A stretch of 64,000 bases of DNA from Notospermus geniculatus (GCA_002633025.1 NMRB01000405.1:210412-274411); one strand, 5' to 3'. Counted from the stretch's first letter, positions 12,801-22,849 are shown. Numbers and translations: made by a program. The notes: generated from the sequence alone by a model not told the origin.

Positions 12801-13565
12801 ATCCTTAGGATGTTCCATTCTATGAAAACTGCAAAAAAGTCACAAAAACATTACATACACCTGTAATTAAAAAAATGATTTTTGGTGTCTTTTTTCTGGT
12901 GAGCTATTACATTATTATGATAATTCCAAATATCATAATTTTTATGTAGAAGTATTACCCAAGATATACTTTCATATGGAACAAACCATGTTAAAATTGG
13001 ACCAGTAGTACCGGTATTTGAAATATTCAAACTTTTGTCAAAGACCTACAGCAGGAGGAAACTGGATTTCCCCGAGAAAACATGTGCTGATGGATCATGA
13101 CGTAGAGTCTGAACCTGGGGATTTACCCACATCCTCGGTGTCCTCTTTCCTCTCGCTTTGGGAGTACTGGGAGTGACGTAGAGTCTGAACCTGGGGATTG
13201 AACCTTGAACCTCCCATTAGGGACACACACCGCATGAGCTACTGCAAAATCTTGTCCGCAGTCAGGTGTACTTCACTGCGGACAGAAATTAGGTCATCCA
13301 GGTGTGTTGTGTGTATTTATATATCGTGGTATGCAGGGCTGGCCTAATACATTAGTTTCGCAGTAGCTCACGCGGACTGTGCCCGGGTGATAGATGCTGT
13401 TTTTTTCCACTACACCATTATAAATGCCATAACCGTTGATTATTAACCCATGTACCTTTTCTTTAGAAAATGTTTGCTCCACGGCGCCTGATGAGTCACG
13501 AGAGCGCAGGATCGGACCATTCTGCCATGACAGATGACATATCTGCCAAGCGAGTCGGATTCTGA
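3812..13565 (+). CDS. FN3-repeat single-pass receptor, 3' part of gene (exons joined across introns)
   Basis: Exons: 3812-4043, 5138-5274, 6086-6257, 7108-7269, 8853-9105, 11755-11824, and 13467 to a TGA at 13563-13565. Phases agree at every junction (0-1, 1-0, 0-1, 1-1, 1-2, 2-0, 0). The protein shows the C-terminal half of one fibronectin-III-like domain (FTVTLTASTSVGAGP), a complete second one split over exons 2-3 (VVLFEWSYV, then NYHFAVAPE), and a third split over exons 4-5 (STYYNISLTAVC). A proline linker and one TM helix (FVGLALLFLIGFGIY, about 9058-9102) follow, then a basic juxtamembrane stretch (YKRVISKGGK). This is the layout of a cytokine-receptor-like or other FN3 type I membrane receptor. 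No WSXWS box or kinase domain is visible. The 5' end is probably upstream of the window. Large introns host many transposons. Ligand unknown. Confidence 0.65.
4100..4345 (+). repeat. dispersed repeat, copy 1 (copy 2 at 24120-24370)
   Basis: About 245 bp starting 'ttttcatattgctt' and containing 'gaaaagcaa(t/c)(g/a)aagacacc' is found again at 24120-24370 with about 85 percent identity. Not coding. Confidence 0.6.
4355..5012. mobile_element. foldback element with 'gtcgtcctgggta' arms (copy 1, one end truncated)
   Basis: Left arm: tgtcgtcctgggtataac, then actataccctgggtatag. The right arm carries the inverse (ctatacccagggtatag, then gggacgacattgaa) but lacks the outermost part. Same family as 42509-43212. 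No transposase ORF; non-autonomous DNA transposon within an intron of the FN3 gene. Confidence 0.6.
5788..5906. mobile_element. palindromic MITE, TSD ATA
   Basis: 119 bp with long inverted repeats beginning GGGCCATATTTTAGAACG and ending CTAAAATACGACCC, flanked by ATA at 5785-5787 and 5907-5909. It is almost entirely palindromic and non-coding. A 3-bp TSD fits a PIF/Harbinger-type donor, which is an inference. Confidence 0.7.
6714..6830. mobile_element. palindromic MITE, TA target
   Basis: 117 bp. GGGAGGTTTCGCAAGCGCCC on the left is mirrored on the right, with a second inverted block (acgtttatcta) around the centre. Flanked by TA on both sides. Non-coding. Confidence 0.7.
6835..7065 (+). repeat. 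dispersed repeat, copy 1 (copy 2 near 17195-17345)
   Basis: 'aaaacatgcttgg.ataggtcact' and 'accaaggtattttagaat' are shared with 17195-17345. Intronic, non-coding. Confidence 0.5.
7463..7854. mobile_element. foldback element
   Basis: Inverted arms: 'ctcttcattccatatcc...ggcgcgaggtt...cataccatacatca' on the left, and its inverse ending 'ggaatgaagagtag' on the right. About 390 bp, arms about 120 bp and imperfect. No coding capacity. Confidence 0.55.
7874..8233 (+). other. open frame of unknown origin, possible helicase fragment
   Basis: A 120-codon open frame without a clear ATG start lies in an intron of the FN3 gene. Its C-terminal end (LKPKQAECLRAAL) resembles the Q-motif region upstream of the P-loop in RecQ-like helicases. 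The P-loop itself is absent and the frame stops just after. It is not needed to complete the FN3 domain and is out of its phase. At best a transposed helicase fragment. Confidence 0.2.
8340..8790. repeat. intronic repeat with 'cctcgtcccca' iterations
   Basis: Direct copies of 'cctcgtcccca' (about 8388 and 8493) and an inverted pair around 8738-8765 (agggcttaac..gttaagccct). Probably a decayed TIR element with unclear limits. No gene seen. Confidence 0.35.
9207..10095. mobile_element. non-autonomous hAT-like element, 8-bp TSD
   Basis: 889 bp. Left end GGTAGTCTGTAGTTTCCGG; right end, inverted, GGGAGTCTGTAGTTTCCGG. The TIRs are about 65 bp and made of repeated 'ggaaagctgg' units. TTAATGTG flanks both sides exactly (9199-9206 and 10096-10103). 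An 8-bp TSD is typical of hAT. No transposase ORF inside. Confidence 0.8.
10502..10778 (-). repeat. SINE copy 1 (tRNA-like pol III promoter), 11-bp TSD
   Basis: On the minus strand it holds an A-box-like 'tggcctagtggttta' and a B-box-like 'ggttcgattc'. Perfect direct repeat CACATTTATAA at 10491-10501 and 10779-10789. Same family as 25746-25985 and 59768-59920. The tRNA-like part is preceded by about 120 nt of unrelated sequence, longer than in a simple tRNA-SINE. Confidence 0.8.
10839..11620. mobile_element. Tc1/mariner-type foldback MITE, TA target
   Basis: 782 bp. CAGTCATTGACA at the left is mirrored as TGTCAATGACTG at the right, with TA on both sides (10837-10838 and 11621-11622). Homology of the arms continues over several hundred bases ('atcttgaatatttcaaatactactggg'-type blocks). 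No transposase. Members of this family also lie at 12550-13046, 29784-30345, 35549-35760 and 59325-60163. Confidence 0.75.
12165..12480. other. intron with nothing recognised
   Basis: 11825-12545 lies in the FN3 gene's penultimate intron. Short open frames occur on both strands but none shows a known motif or codon-like composition. I see nothing more in it. Confidence 0.4.
12550..13046. mobile_element. Tc1/mariner-type foldback MITE (second member), TA target
   Basis: 497 bp. 'gtctttgacaaaagtttga' at the left, and its inverse at the right, next to TA (12548-12549 and 13047-13048). Same internal blocks as 10839-11620 but shorter. Confidence 0.7.
13075..13262 (-). repeat. second SINE-like sequence with tRNA-like boxes
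   Basis: On the minus strand 'tagctcatgcggt' (A-box-like) and 'ggttcaatcccc' (B-box-like) are spaced as in a tRNA. They are followed by 'agactctacgtcactcccag', a 35-bp portion of which is present twice (13093-13125 and 13168-13200). No clear TSD found. A different family from the SINE at 10502. Confidence 0.5.
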
Positions 13566-14187
13566 TGGAAGTTGGGGTCGCCACGATCTATAAACATCAT
13601 GTCACACACAGATCTACAACCTGTCCCCGAGGCTGCAGAGGAAAAATAGACTTCTCCATTAGACCATGACCACGACGATATAGTGAACGTGGACCCCAGT
13701 GGGGACGTTTTTATCGATACTACTGCCGGGGATTTGTTTGCTAATCAACGATCTGGTCCGCGGGTCTTTTCACGGCCTCAGACTCCCGCCCATATTCTGC
13801 CCAGACTGGAACCGCGGCCAAGCTGGGAGACGAGACAGATACCAGATTGGTCCAAGATTTGCAATCTAAGAGTGCTTCTCCTGTCAGTGACGTTGAGGGT
13901 GCCTCTGGTGGAGATTACGACGAAGGCTCTGGGTGTTCAACCCGCAAACAGGGAAGGTCGATGCGGAAGGCTGTCTAGTTCCAAACATTGCCGGTGACCT
14001 GCACGACGAGGGTTATTACAAACCTAAGTCGTCATGTGGAGAATCGGGCGACGAACAGACTAAAAATTACGGCATACTCTCGTGTTTCAGGACCACGAGA
14101 CTGTTAGCTCCGCATCGTCGTCAGAATGATGATAGCGATGATGAGGATTCCTACTCAAATGTCTCGCAGGAGACCGGGCAATTCTGA
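13566..14187 (+). pseudogene. broken cytoplasmic tail of the FN3 receptor
   Basis: Downstream of the TGA at 13563, acidic, Ser/Tyr-rich coding-like stretches continue in alternating frames. Examples are PSESDSDGSWG near 13554-13590, DHDHDDIVNVDPSGD near 13660-13710 after an in-frame TAG, SASPVSDVEGASGGDYDEG near 13870-13928, and DDSDDEDSYSNVS near 14127-14166 before a TGA at 14185-14187. Composition fits a signalling tail with Tyr motifs. At least two frameshifts and one or two stops separate the pieces. The tail is therefore degenerate here, or the assembly has indels, or an intron was missed. I did not join the pieces. Confidence 0.45.
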
Positions 14188-14209
14188 AAATTCTCACGAA
14201 TGCGCTACC

Positions 14210-14740
14210 TTGCCAGTGACACTGGAGGGTTGGTTCTAAACCTGGCACTTGCACTGGCCCCAGTAGGCCTATGCATATTGGTCTGCAGACATGGTATCTC
14301 TGTCAGAACAGGGACCATCTCAACACCATCACTGTTGGAGACTTCTCTTAAAGGGGATCTCTGCTAGATCAGGGGCTATAATCTCAACACAAATTCTTTT
14401 TCTTCCGAACGTCACCACTCGCGCTTTACTCGGGCTAGCCCACAGTGAGCCGCGGTCATTTGGACGAGTATCACACCATCCATCGTGAAGGAGTACGCTG
14501 CAGACCAGAATCACGGCTGGGCGGCTGCTGGGCTTTAGCTAATTTAAAAAATTAACACCGTATTTTATATTTTTCAACATACATGTACAACATACATGTA
14601 TAACTGATCCATGTTAAAGTGGTTGGCCCTATTATCTTCCAAATAATAACTGTAAACGTAAATATTCCTTTTATCATGATTGCTGGCCATAATATGATGC
14701 TAGTGCCGGTGCCAGGTTTAGAACCAACCCGACACTGGAT
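14210..14740. mobile_element. TIR element ending 'ggttggttctaaacctggca'
   Basis: Inverted copies of a 30-bp sequence ('gttggttctaaacctggcac' and 'gtgccaggtttagaaccaac') lie at about 14228-14258 and 14702-14731. The interior is unrelated and non-coding. Probably a non-autonomous DNA element downstream of the FN3 gene. Confidence 0.5.
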
Positions 14741-15011
14741 GCTGGACAGCATCAACCAGAGTCAGGGAAAACGGAGGAAGTAAAAATGCTTCAGAAACTT
14801 GAACGAAACAAACTCCCAGTGCTATTTTTAGTAACTAGGGCCTATCTAATGGCTACGTGGATAGTTCAGTACTTTACCTCAGAGACACCTATTGGGGACC
14901 AAAAAACTAACCCGCCGGATGAAGATTCTTGTGAATCGGGAGCTCGGATTGATTGATTGATTGAAAGTTCTGGATACGTGTTTAATTAATGTCATGCATG
15001 TTTGTTAACGA

Positions 15012-15250
15012 TTTAGGAATTCTAAGGAGCCTTTACACCGAACCGGATTCTGGTCTGCTTTGCGGTGCGGTTTTCGCCAGCCAATGCTATTTCAATGAAG
15101 CATCCAAACAGAAATCATGCGGGAGAACCTGTAGGCCTATGACGAATGGTTTCTGCGTGGACCTTCAGGGAAATAATATTGAACCCATTGGTTTTGGGGG
15201 AACCGCACTGCGCTGCAGAATGTTCTGGAATCCGGTTTTGGTGTGAACAT
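15012..15250. mobile_element. MITE-like inverted repeat
   Basis: 'tttacaccgaaccggattctgg' at the left matches, inverted, 'ccggttttggtgtgaac' at the right. About 240 bp. The short open frame here is a by-product of the GC-rich arms. Confidence 0.45.
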
Positions 15251-15551
15251 GTCTTCAGCACGGTGTTTTTATGCACTGCAGATGGTGGTAAACAACAGTA
15301 TCACTGCTTGTGAACGATGGGAGTATGGTCGTTTGATATAAAAGCTCATATCATACTAATAAGTACACAGTAGCGTGAAGCTGGTATTTCAATAGAACTT
15401 ACTCCCTTTGATCTGGGCAGTCAGCCCAGTGATTTTCCATATCATAGAATCTCTAGTATGATACCTGTTTAGCCATTTTCTCCCGGCCTTTCATTCTAGA
15501 CACAACATCTTCGTCAACAAACTTGGGTGCATTTCTTCTAAATAGTAGAAG

Positions 15552-15617
15552 AAACATACAATGTTGCATGCACTGAAGATGCAGTACTGCATCTTCAGTG
15601 CATAACATTGTATGTTT
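15552..15617. repeat. near-perfect 66-bp hairpin
   Basis: AAACATACAATGTT, then ATGCACTGAAGATGCAG, then TA, then the inverse. Arms are about 31-32 bp with one small asymmetry. Nothing coding at 15250-16190 around it. Confidence 0.7.
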
Positions 15618-16632
15618 TAAAATTTAACGGCACACATTCATGAAACATAATTTGCCTTTAAGGGCAACTTCTGCGTGTGTGTATGGTGTGGAAATTTCTA
15701 TTTGTGACAGTAGGTGGCAGCATTGTGCAATTTTAAATGCTTTATACCAAAAATAGATAAAGACTTTCTCTATTTTTGATGATACCAAAGTTCTGTTGGT
15801 ATTTTCATCCGAGAAGTGTTTTTATTTGAGCGAAAATTTGAAAATTGCAAAGAAATGGTATGCGCTGTTCTGTGAGATGGGATAACTGATCATTTTAGCA
15901 ATGTAGTGATATAAACATACGTATCTGATGATTCAGAACTGATCATTTGATTTTATTATGGTAGCTACTGCTACTGCAAATCCCTTTATTTTTGTGTGTC
16001 ATCTATTTCAGGATAAAATGCAGAAGTCTGGCAGCAATTTTCGTATCTACGCATCCTTGCAAACTTTAAAGTAAATTTACAGTTCTAAGGAGCCAAGTTC
16101 TCATTGTTCCATTTCAACTCAACTTGAACGAAACAGTAATGCATTTTAGCACTACTTGTCTTGTGAAAAGTACAGGGTAATGCACTGCATTATTGTTTTC
16201 CCAGCTTATGTACCTTCCTGTATTCAAAGCTACAGAAATTGTGTGGGTTCTAATAAAAATGGAAGATTTCACTCTGTTTTTACCATACATATTAATTATA
16301 AAGTTTGTCTGTTGTACATATAATTATTTTAAGACAAATAACCATGGGCATTTTATTGGTGACTTGTGTAGGTTTTTAGAGAGAGTGTAAAAGCGGTTTG
16401 TAAGAAGACCGAATCGGGACGCTATTGCATCGAATCGGAGTTGGCTTTGGTTTGGTATGAAGTTTCACCACAAGTTCTTATATGTTTATGGAATATAATG
16501 AACAGATATTGCGTATTATTCGGTAGATAATTGATTTTTAGAGCTCTTACAATGGTGCAGTATCCATGGTATCTGTCATCCGTCGTTGTCCGTTAGCAGG
16601 GCACGTTTTGTAACCGCTGGGGCTATTGATCT

Positions 16633-16789
16633 GGGCCCGGTTGCACGAAACTCCCAACAGCGCTATCTTGGTGTTAGCGCTAACTTCATGTTAGATGACG
16701 TAAAAATCCTTTGTTCTTTTACGTCATTTAACATCAAGTTAGCGCTAACACCAAGATAGCGCTGTCGTGAGTTTCGTGCAACTGGGCCC
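16633..16789. mobile_element. palindromic MITE with GGGCCCGGTTGCACGAAAC ends
   Basis: 157 bp. Arms of about 70 bp (including 'gcgctatcttggtgttagcg') mirror each other around 'ttctttt'. It splits an older repeat (16560-16880). Confidence 0.7.
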
Positions 16790-17244
16790 TGAAACTTGGT
16801 ACATATATAGGCCTATCCCTAGGTCAGATGACCTATGACACCAAGTTTCGCTCCGATTCGAATATTGCCTTGGCCACCAGGGGGCCAAAACCAATAACAC
16901 AAAAAGTGCATTAACTGCTGAACTTATGAATTGATCATCCCCAAATTTTTATCATAGGTGTATCTAATGAGGACACATCACGTGTATAACGGGTTTTTGA
17001 TTTGACCTACTTTTCATGGTCACAGAGCTCAAAGTTCTACAAAAGTAACGAACCTGCCACAGTTCGTCATTATTTCACCAAGCGCCTTCATATTTTGCAT
17101 AAACATGTGTTAGAGGGGTACCTTTAAAAAATACCAAGTTCGGCCCGATAACTGACTTTCCGCAGGATATTAATTTAAAAATAGGTATTACCTAATTGAT
17201 ACAAAACATGCTTGGTATAGGTCACTGGGTATCCAGCTCGCCGA

Positions 17245-17362
17245 AAACAAAAGTGATACCAAGGTATTTTAGAATGGAAAACAAAAGCGTTACTAAGGTA
17301 TTTTAGAATGGAAAACAAAAGCGTTACTAAGGTATTTTAGAACGGAAAACAAAAGTGTTAGG
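17245..17362 (+). repeat. 36-bp tandem repeat, about 3.3 copies
   Basis: Unit 'aaaacaaaagcgttactaag' plus 'gtattttagaatgg' is repeated head to tail with almost no divergence. Confidence 0.75.
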
Positions 17363-17640
17363 CCTACTTCTTAGGGAGTCTTAAAGATAATGTATCACGG
17401 GTATTTTCGCGAGCCAAGAAAATCATTGTTTATTTACATTTTGCTTGTTTGTGGCCAGTCTTTCTTTGTCTTATGAGTAATGTGTTGGTGGCATGCCCCC
17501 CCCCCCCTAGAAATTCTTTTGATACCGAAAGTACATGTATTCAATTTGGTGGGTTGGCATGTCCCAAAAGTCCAAAATAATATAATGTAAACATCCATAT
17601 GTACAAACATTGAATGTAAACAGTGAAGTTGTGATACATT

Positions 17641-18295
17641 GGCCCGAACTTATAAAGGATGTCTATCTCTTAGACAAGTCTAACTCGCCAAGACAAGTGT
17701 AAATCAGTCGTCTAGCTTAAACTGCAATTACAGAAGGATGTCTAGCTTAGACGTGTCTAAAACTGTCGTCCAAAGATAGACAACGGTGTCTAAACAACGA
17801 AGGAATCGCAAAACATGCCAGGGGGCTTGTTTTGCAGTTGTCTAAGCTTGTGATTCATTCATAATTTCAAGTTGTATGGTCTTAAAAGGTGTACTAGTGG
17901 CCCCAGATTATCTGTATGAAAAGAAAACGTGGCTATGAAAAATATTCACGGAAATATGCCGGAAAATTAGGTGGGCATTTACTTTTGACTAAGGGTGTAC
18001 TATCCAGTCACAACAGCAAATAGGCCTATTATGACGAATACCGCGCAAATGAGGTAATCTAAGTTATGCCTCTTTACAATTCATTATATAATCGTCTCAA
18101 CAAAGGCAGTGTGCTCGGCGATGCATGTTTTATCACCTGTTGGACTTGACTAGCTAGACTGACGTCCTTGCGTTGTTCGAAATTCCGATAAACACCAGTG
18201 TTTTTGTAGACTTGTCTAACAGTTGTCTTACAAATGTTTAGCCTTAAACAAGTCCAAGTTAGACAGGCGAAAAACACCTTTTATAAGTTCGGGCC
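17641..18295. mobile_element. TIR element GGCCCGAACTTATAAA, TSD ATT
   Basis: 655 bp. Left end GGCCCGAACTTATAAAGG; right end is its inverse. ATT flanks both sides. Subterminal 'tagacaagtctaa'-like motifs are repeated several times in both orientations, as in transposase-binding arrays. No transposase seen. Confidence 0.65.
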
Positions 18296-18406
18296 ATTAT
18301 CTTTAAGTGTATCATTGTGAACCAAAGGTCTGTATATCAAATGTAGGAAATAAAACTGAAGGAAATAAACGAAAGAGTAGAGTTCGCATCATTCATTTTG
18401 AACGTT

Positions 18407-18562
18407 AAGGCCAGCGCACACGTTCAACAAAACATGCTGGCGATCAGAGGGAGCGACTGCACAAGCGGCTGAAAATGGCGCTGCTGACTGGCTCAAATCT
18501 AGTCGCTTCAGCAGTCGCCTCTGTGATCGCCTGCATTTTGTTGAACGTGTGCGCTGGGCTTT
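18407..18562. mobile_element. palindromic MITE 'GGCCAGCGCACACGTTCAAC'
   Basis: 156 bp. The 26-bp terminal inverted repeat (gcgcacacgttcaacaaaa) is followed by imperfectly mirrored GC-rich internal sequence. Confidence 0.65.
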
Positions 18563-19025
18563 AGTTACCCTGTTAAATAAATTCATTTCAGCCGCAACGA
18601 CTCACTGAAATGACAACGAACCCTGCAATCTAATCAGAAACGTCCACGTTATGTGATGAAATGTCAGTCGGAATGTTATTTGTTGTAGGCGATAGATGTT
18701 TGTATGACTATCAATCCGACACTCTGCTGGATTTTAAATTTCTAGCAGAGAAGTTATTTATTAATTACTAGAACATTTGGAAGATTCTGCGTTGTTTTTG
18801 GCTTCTTGTGAACAAATAGGTGGTCATACATTGGTGGAATAACTGCATTCGTAAACAGAGTGTGAACTGATGAATCAGAGTATGAACTGTTCGGGACAAA
18901 ACGGAGGGTGTTTGTGAGGAGATATGCTGGCAAAAGACGTTGTGATGAATGTCTATGTCCTACTGTCAAGCATTGTGGTGGGAACATTGCATTGAACCCC
19001 TTGCAGCTACGGGACACCCTAATCT

Positions 19026-19128
19026 GAGAGCCAAGAGCCAAGTGCCAAGAGCCAAAGAGCCAAGAGCCAAGTGCCAAGAGCCAAGAGCCAAAGAGCCAAG
19101 AGCCAAGTGCCAAGAGCCAAGAGCCAAA
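19026..19128 (+). repeat. 7-bp (GAGCCAA) minisatellite
   Basis: About 14 units of GAGCCAA with GTGCCAA variants. Because 7 is not divisible by 3 and the unit lacks stops, frames stay open on both strands, so the open frames here are not genes. 18563-19020 holds nothing recognisable. Confidence 0.85.
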
Positions 19129-20094
19129 ATTTAAAAAAATTAAAATTAACAAAAATAAGGTTGGGCAAAGACTTTTTTAGCTTCTGGGCATATTTACCGG
19201 TATANTATGTCATTGAACTGATAATACTGATCAGATCATAAAAATACTTCTTGGTGTGTTCAGCTTTATCGTGTCTGTACTGATCCTTCAACATTCACCA
19301 TGAGAGTCACAGTTTCACATTTACCATGGAGACTTATCACAGAGGTGAGCACAATGGCCCTGGCCATTTCATTATTATTATTATCCAACATTTTAGCGCT
19401 CTATTCATAAAAATGCTCTAGAGCGCTTTACAATTTAAAACATTATTAAAACATTACATTACATATATCACAGACAAAAATATAAATATTCAAAAGAGCC
19501 ATGATGCCATGCATTGGCAAAATCAGAATTTAATGTCTGCTAACCTCTTCCTTAATTTGGTTGCGGATCTCCCTGGAACACAAGAAAACATACGGTACAT
19601 GTATTAATAATTAGGTACTGCGTGACGTCACTACGGCTGTTTCGTCTTGGGTGAGGATGACGGTATAATCTATATTTAGACGGTGAACACATGTTCTTTG
19701 TTTACATTTTGGACTGGCTTTCTGTCTCACATGTCTCACGTAAAATTCTTGCGAACTAATATACAATGCGTAGACTTTGACAAGGCATTTTGCTGTGTTA
19801 TTCAGGGAAGCCAGCTCCACTTGAAGTAACTCTTTACCACCCACGTACTTATAGTTACTTATTCACCTCTCAGTGACCAGTGATCTTCTTCGAAACGAGT
19901 CCAGGAAATGTGCTGATTTCAGGGTTTTCACTTTTTTCCGACTTCAGGTGGTAGGAGGTTGGTATGGAACATCTTTCTGTAGGAGTCATTGATAAGAATT
20001 GAATATCTTTATACAGGGTGTTATCTTAAAATGGGACAACAGGGTGTATCATCGACAAAACGTCTTTTGCAGGGTGTATCAATAACAAGGAACA

Positions 20095-20510
20095 TAGTGT
20101 AGGTTTGAATGACCTCTTTCCATGAGATGTTATAAAACTACTGAAAGACGATTATCACCAGCGTTGCCATGTTTGGTAAAACTTATAAAGTGTAGGTTTG
20201 AACTGACCTACTTCCATGACCTAGTGACCAACTTTAAGACGAATTGAGCCAAGGTAGTCATGTTTGGTATCAAACTAAAGCTAATGAAGTGTCGGTTTGA
20301 ACTGACCTACTTCCATGACCTAGTGACCTAACTAAAGACCAGTTTAGCCAATGTATCCATGTTTGGTATCAAACTAAAGCTAATGATGGGTAGGTTTGAA
20401 CTGACCAACTGACCTACTCCCATGGCCTACTGACGTACTTAAAGCCATTGGAGTTGAGGTAGTCATATTTGGTATCTGCAACTAATAAAACTTACGAAGT
20501 ATAGGTTCGA
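20095..20510 (+). repeat. about 110-bp tandem repeat, 4 copies
   Basis: Unit contains 'taggtttgaactgacctact', 'tccatgacctagtgac' and 'catgtttggtatcaaac'. Copies start near 20098, 20190, 20290 and 20385 with moderate divergence. 19360-20090 contains an 'agcgctttacaattt' dispersed-repeat fragment and nothing else I recognise. Confidence 0.65.
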
Positions 20511-20705
20511 ACTGGTTAGTCCCGAAGTCGATCTAGCTAAATCGATTTCCGTGGAGCGATCTGGGAGAAATCATAGAACTGATTAAGGTAAGAGCACAGC
20601 TTAAGAAAGTTTTATGCTCATCAGCCGACGGCAGGCAAAGTGCGTGAATGCAGTATATAGGCCTACCGGTATTAAAGATACGTGTAGCCTCTACATGGAC
20701 AGTTA

Positions 20706-20832
20706 GTGGGTCATATGAATAGAGACTAGCAAATGCTTTTACTTCAGATTTGTACAGCATTGCCTAATGCATTTGTATTGCAAAATTCAAGTAAAAGCAT
20801 TTACTAGTCTTTATTCATATGACCCATTGGTA
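20706..20832. mobile_element. palindromic MITE upstream of the first GPCR gene
   Basis: 'agtgggtcatatgaataga..actagcaaatgcttttact' is mirrored by 'agtaaaagcatttactagtctttattcatatgaccca'. About 125 bp. Lies 380 bp before the GPCR start codon. Confidence 0.65.
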
Positions 20833-21208
20833 ATACGATGCCGCTGTATTGATAGCGCAAGTCTAACTTTATCATTGATCAAAAATAACTTTGTTTTTAA
20901 AAACGATCTGATATACGTACGCACACTTTAGTAGAAATAATGGTACAAAACGTTTTGGATCAATGTGGTCTCGTGGAAATCTGGCAAGGATTCGAAGAAG
21001 TTCATGACGCATGGTGTCTGTGTCGCTTCTCGATGATTACTTTTGCGAGGATAACCGACGAAGGTTGCACCAAAGTAGTTTATTGTATGCTGATCTCTCT
21101 TGGGTCAATGCTGATTGGAGCCCAATTTCAAGGGACCGGTGTCTTTTTAGACGCCGAACTTTTGTCTCGTTTTTCAGGTTTTGGAGTAGGTCTAGCGATG
21201 CGGCCTCA

Positions 21209-22213
21209 ATGAACGAATTCCTGCTAATAATGAAAATGGATGGAACAGTCACACTGTCACCGCCTTTCTTCGGTGGAGACGTCCTCGACCTGATAACTCA
21301 CATCCTGTCATTTCACGTACCGATTGTCGTCCTTTGTTTCGGCTATATCGGAAACACCTTTGCTCTTGTGACCATGGCCTTCACCAAGCGCTCCGTCGCG
21401 TCCTTCCATTTCAGGGCACTCGCCGTTGCCGATATTCTAACATCAGCAGCAATGATAAATCAAATAATCCTAAATTCTGTCCCTGAAGTCTTGTTCTCCT
21501 GGGGACAAATTGTCTGCGCCGATCTCTGGTTCATCGGATATTTCACATGGGGATTTTCCTATTGGTGTCTCGTGACCTTGACCCTGGATAGAGTGGTGGC
21601 CGTCTGCTTTCCCATGAAAGCCGCCGCCTGGTGTACAATGAAACGCGCACGCGTACAGCTCTGCGCGAATGTCATTGGCCACGTCGTCCTTTACGCCATG
21701 AACTTATGGAGAGATGTTCACCCTCCGGACGGTGAGGAGATATCCCACTTTGCTGCAGTGTGTCGAGTACCACAGATTCTACCTTCGTGGTTCCCGATTT
21801 TTGAAGAGGTTAAGTACGAACTCTTCGACATCTACCTCCCGCCACTGACCGTCTTCATCGGCAACATTTGTATCATTAGAACTCTAAGACAAAATCAGAA
21901 GAAGATAATAAAAAAGACTATGGAGACCCATGAAAACAGCATGACGGTTATGCTGATTAGTGTTTCCATCACCTTTGTTGTCCTGGCACTCCCATTCCCT
22001 GTAGATTACCTCTACTGGGAGCTGCTGAACAGAGGACACGGTACCCCGAGATGGAGGGGTTTCAGTTATGTGTTGTCTAGTGTCCTGTCGCAGACAAATT
22101 CCTCTATCAACTTTTATATCTATCTTTTATCCAGCTCACAATTTAGGAAAGATTTTAGGCGACTTTTTCATAGGTTGTTCGGACGAAGAACACTGATTGA
22201 AATGCACCGTTGA
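21209..22213 (+). CDS. orphan class A (rhodopsin-like) GPCR, intronless
   Basis: 334 residues from the ATG at 21209; the frame is open further upstream but that part is not receptor-like. Seven hydrophobic segments are visible. TM1 has the GN motif (GYIGNTFAL), TM2 has LAVADI, TM3 ends TLDRVVAVCFP (DRV in place of DRY), and TM7 has NSSINFYIY in place of NPxxY. There is a Cys at the start of TM3 (QIVCADLW) and one in ECL2 (AAVCRVP) able to form the conserved disulfide. The basic third loop is short (LRQNQKKIIKKTMETHENSM). Length and layout fit an invertebrate peptide or amine-type orphan receptor. Such single-exon receptors are expanded in echinoderms and amphioxus. Ligand cannot be told. Confidence 0.9.
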   Translation: MNEFLLIMKMDGTVTLSPPFFGGDVLDLITHILSFHVPIVVLCFGYIGNTFALVTMAFTKRSVASFHFRALAVADILTSAAMINQIILNSVPEVLFSWGQIVCADLWFIGYFTWGFSYWCLVTLTLDRVVAVCFPMKAAAWCTMKRARVQLCANVIGHVVLYAMNLWRDVHPPDGEEISHFAAVCRVPQILPSWFPIFEEVKYELFDIYLPPLTVFIGNICIIRTLRQNQKKIIKKTMETHENSMTVMLISVSITFVVLALPFPVDYLYWELLNRGHGTPRWRGFSYVLSSVLSQTNSSINFYIYLLSSSQFRKDFRRLFHRLFGRRTLIEMHR

Positions 22214-22501
22214 ATGAAATTGGGGACAGCAACTTTGCCGAACCAGATGCACGCTGTTCTATAGACTATTAGCTTGTGGCATTGTGGACTTGTGACGTTG
22301 TGACCTGGCATTGTGCGTATGTCTCCTTAGCATATTCCCTTCTGATCCGGTGGACCTGTGGCATTCTCATTTTGCGTATATTACCCGGTACGGTCGGAAA
22401 CGGAAGGTAGAGGTTTATGTTTTTTATCAACAGTGATTATTTCAGAAAACTTAAAGAAAATTTAAATGAAACATTCCAACCTTAAGACCCTTAAGCAGCA
22501 A

Positions 22502-22608
22502 GGGCCGCATGCATAATGGTGGAATAAGCTTATTCCAGGTATAACTCAACGTTATAATGTTAAGTTATACCTGGAATAAGCCTATTCCACGTTTATGCAT
22601 ACGGGCCC
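22502..22608. mobile_element. palindromic MITE GGGCCGCATGCATAA
   Basis: 107 bp. Ends GGGCCGCATGCATAA and, inverted, GGGCCCGTATGCATAAAC. The interior (gtggaataagc..attccaggtataac) is also palindromic. Termini match those of the MITE at 52096-52204. Confidence 0.7.
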
Positions 22609-22809
22609 TGGGGCCCTTATCCCCAAAAGTTTAGATCAACGTTGATCTGTATTAAGTTCGGGATTTACCGCCGAGGTCATTTTCTGCCTGAACTGATCTA
22701 AATGTCAAACCTGCCGGCTGGCATGTTTAACTTTTGGTTCAAGTTTCATCATGTTCATGCAGAGTTGTTCACCATGTCGGAGTAGCAAGACATAGTTGAT
22801 ATCATTAAG

Positions 22810-22849
22810 GTTGAAGGCTCTCTCCGTGACCTCGGAGAGAGCCTTCAAC
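22810..22849. repeat. perfect 17-bp-arm hairpin
   Basis: GTTGAAGGCTCTCTCCG, a 6-nt loop, then the exact inverse. It lies about 600 bp after the GPCR stop with no T-run, so there is no reason to call it a terminator. Confidence 0.7.

Noticed and set aside
22810-22849. A rho-independent terminator after the GPCR gene
   Set aside because: The stem-loop has no following T-run and lies 600 bp away in a eukaryotic genome.
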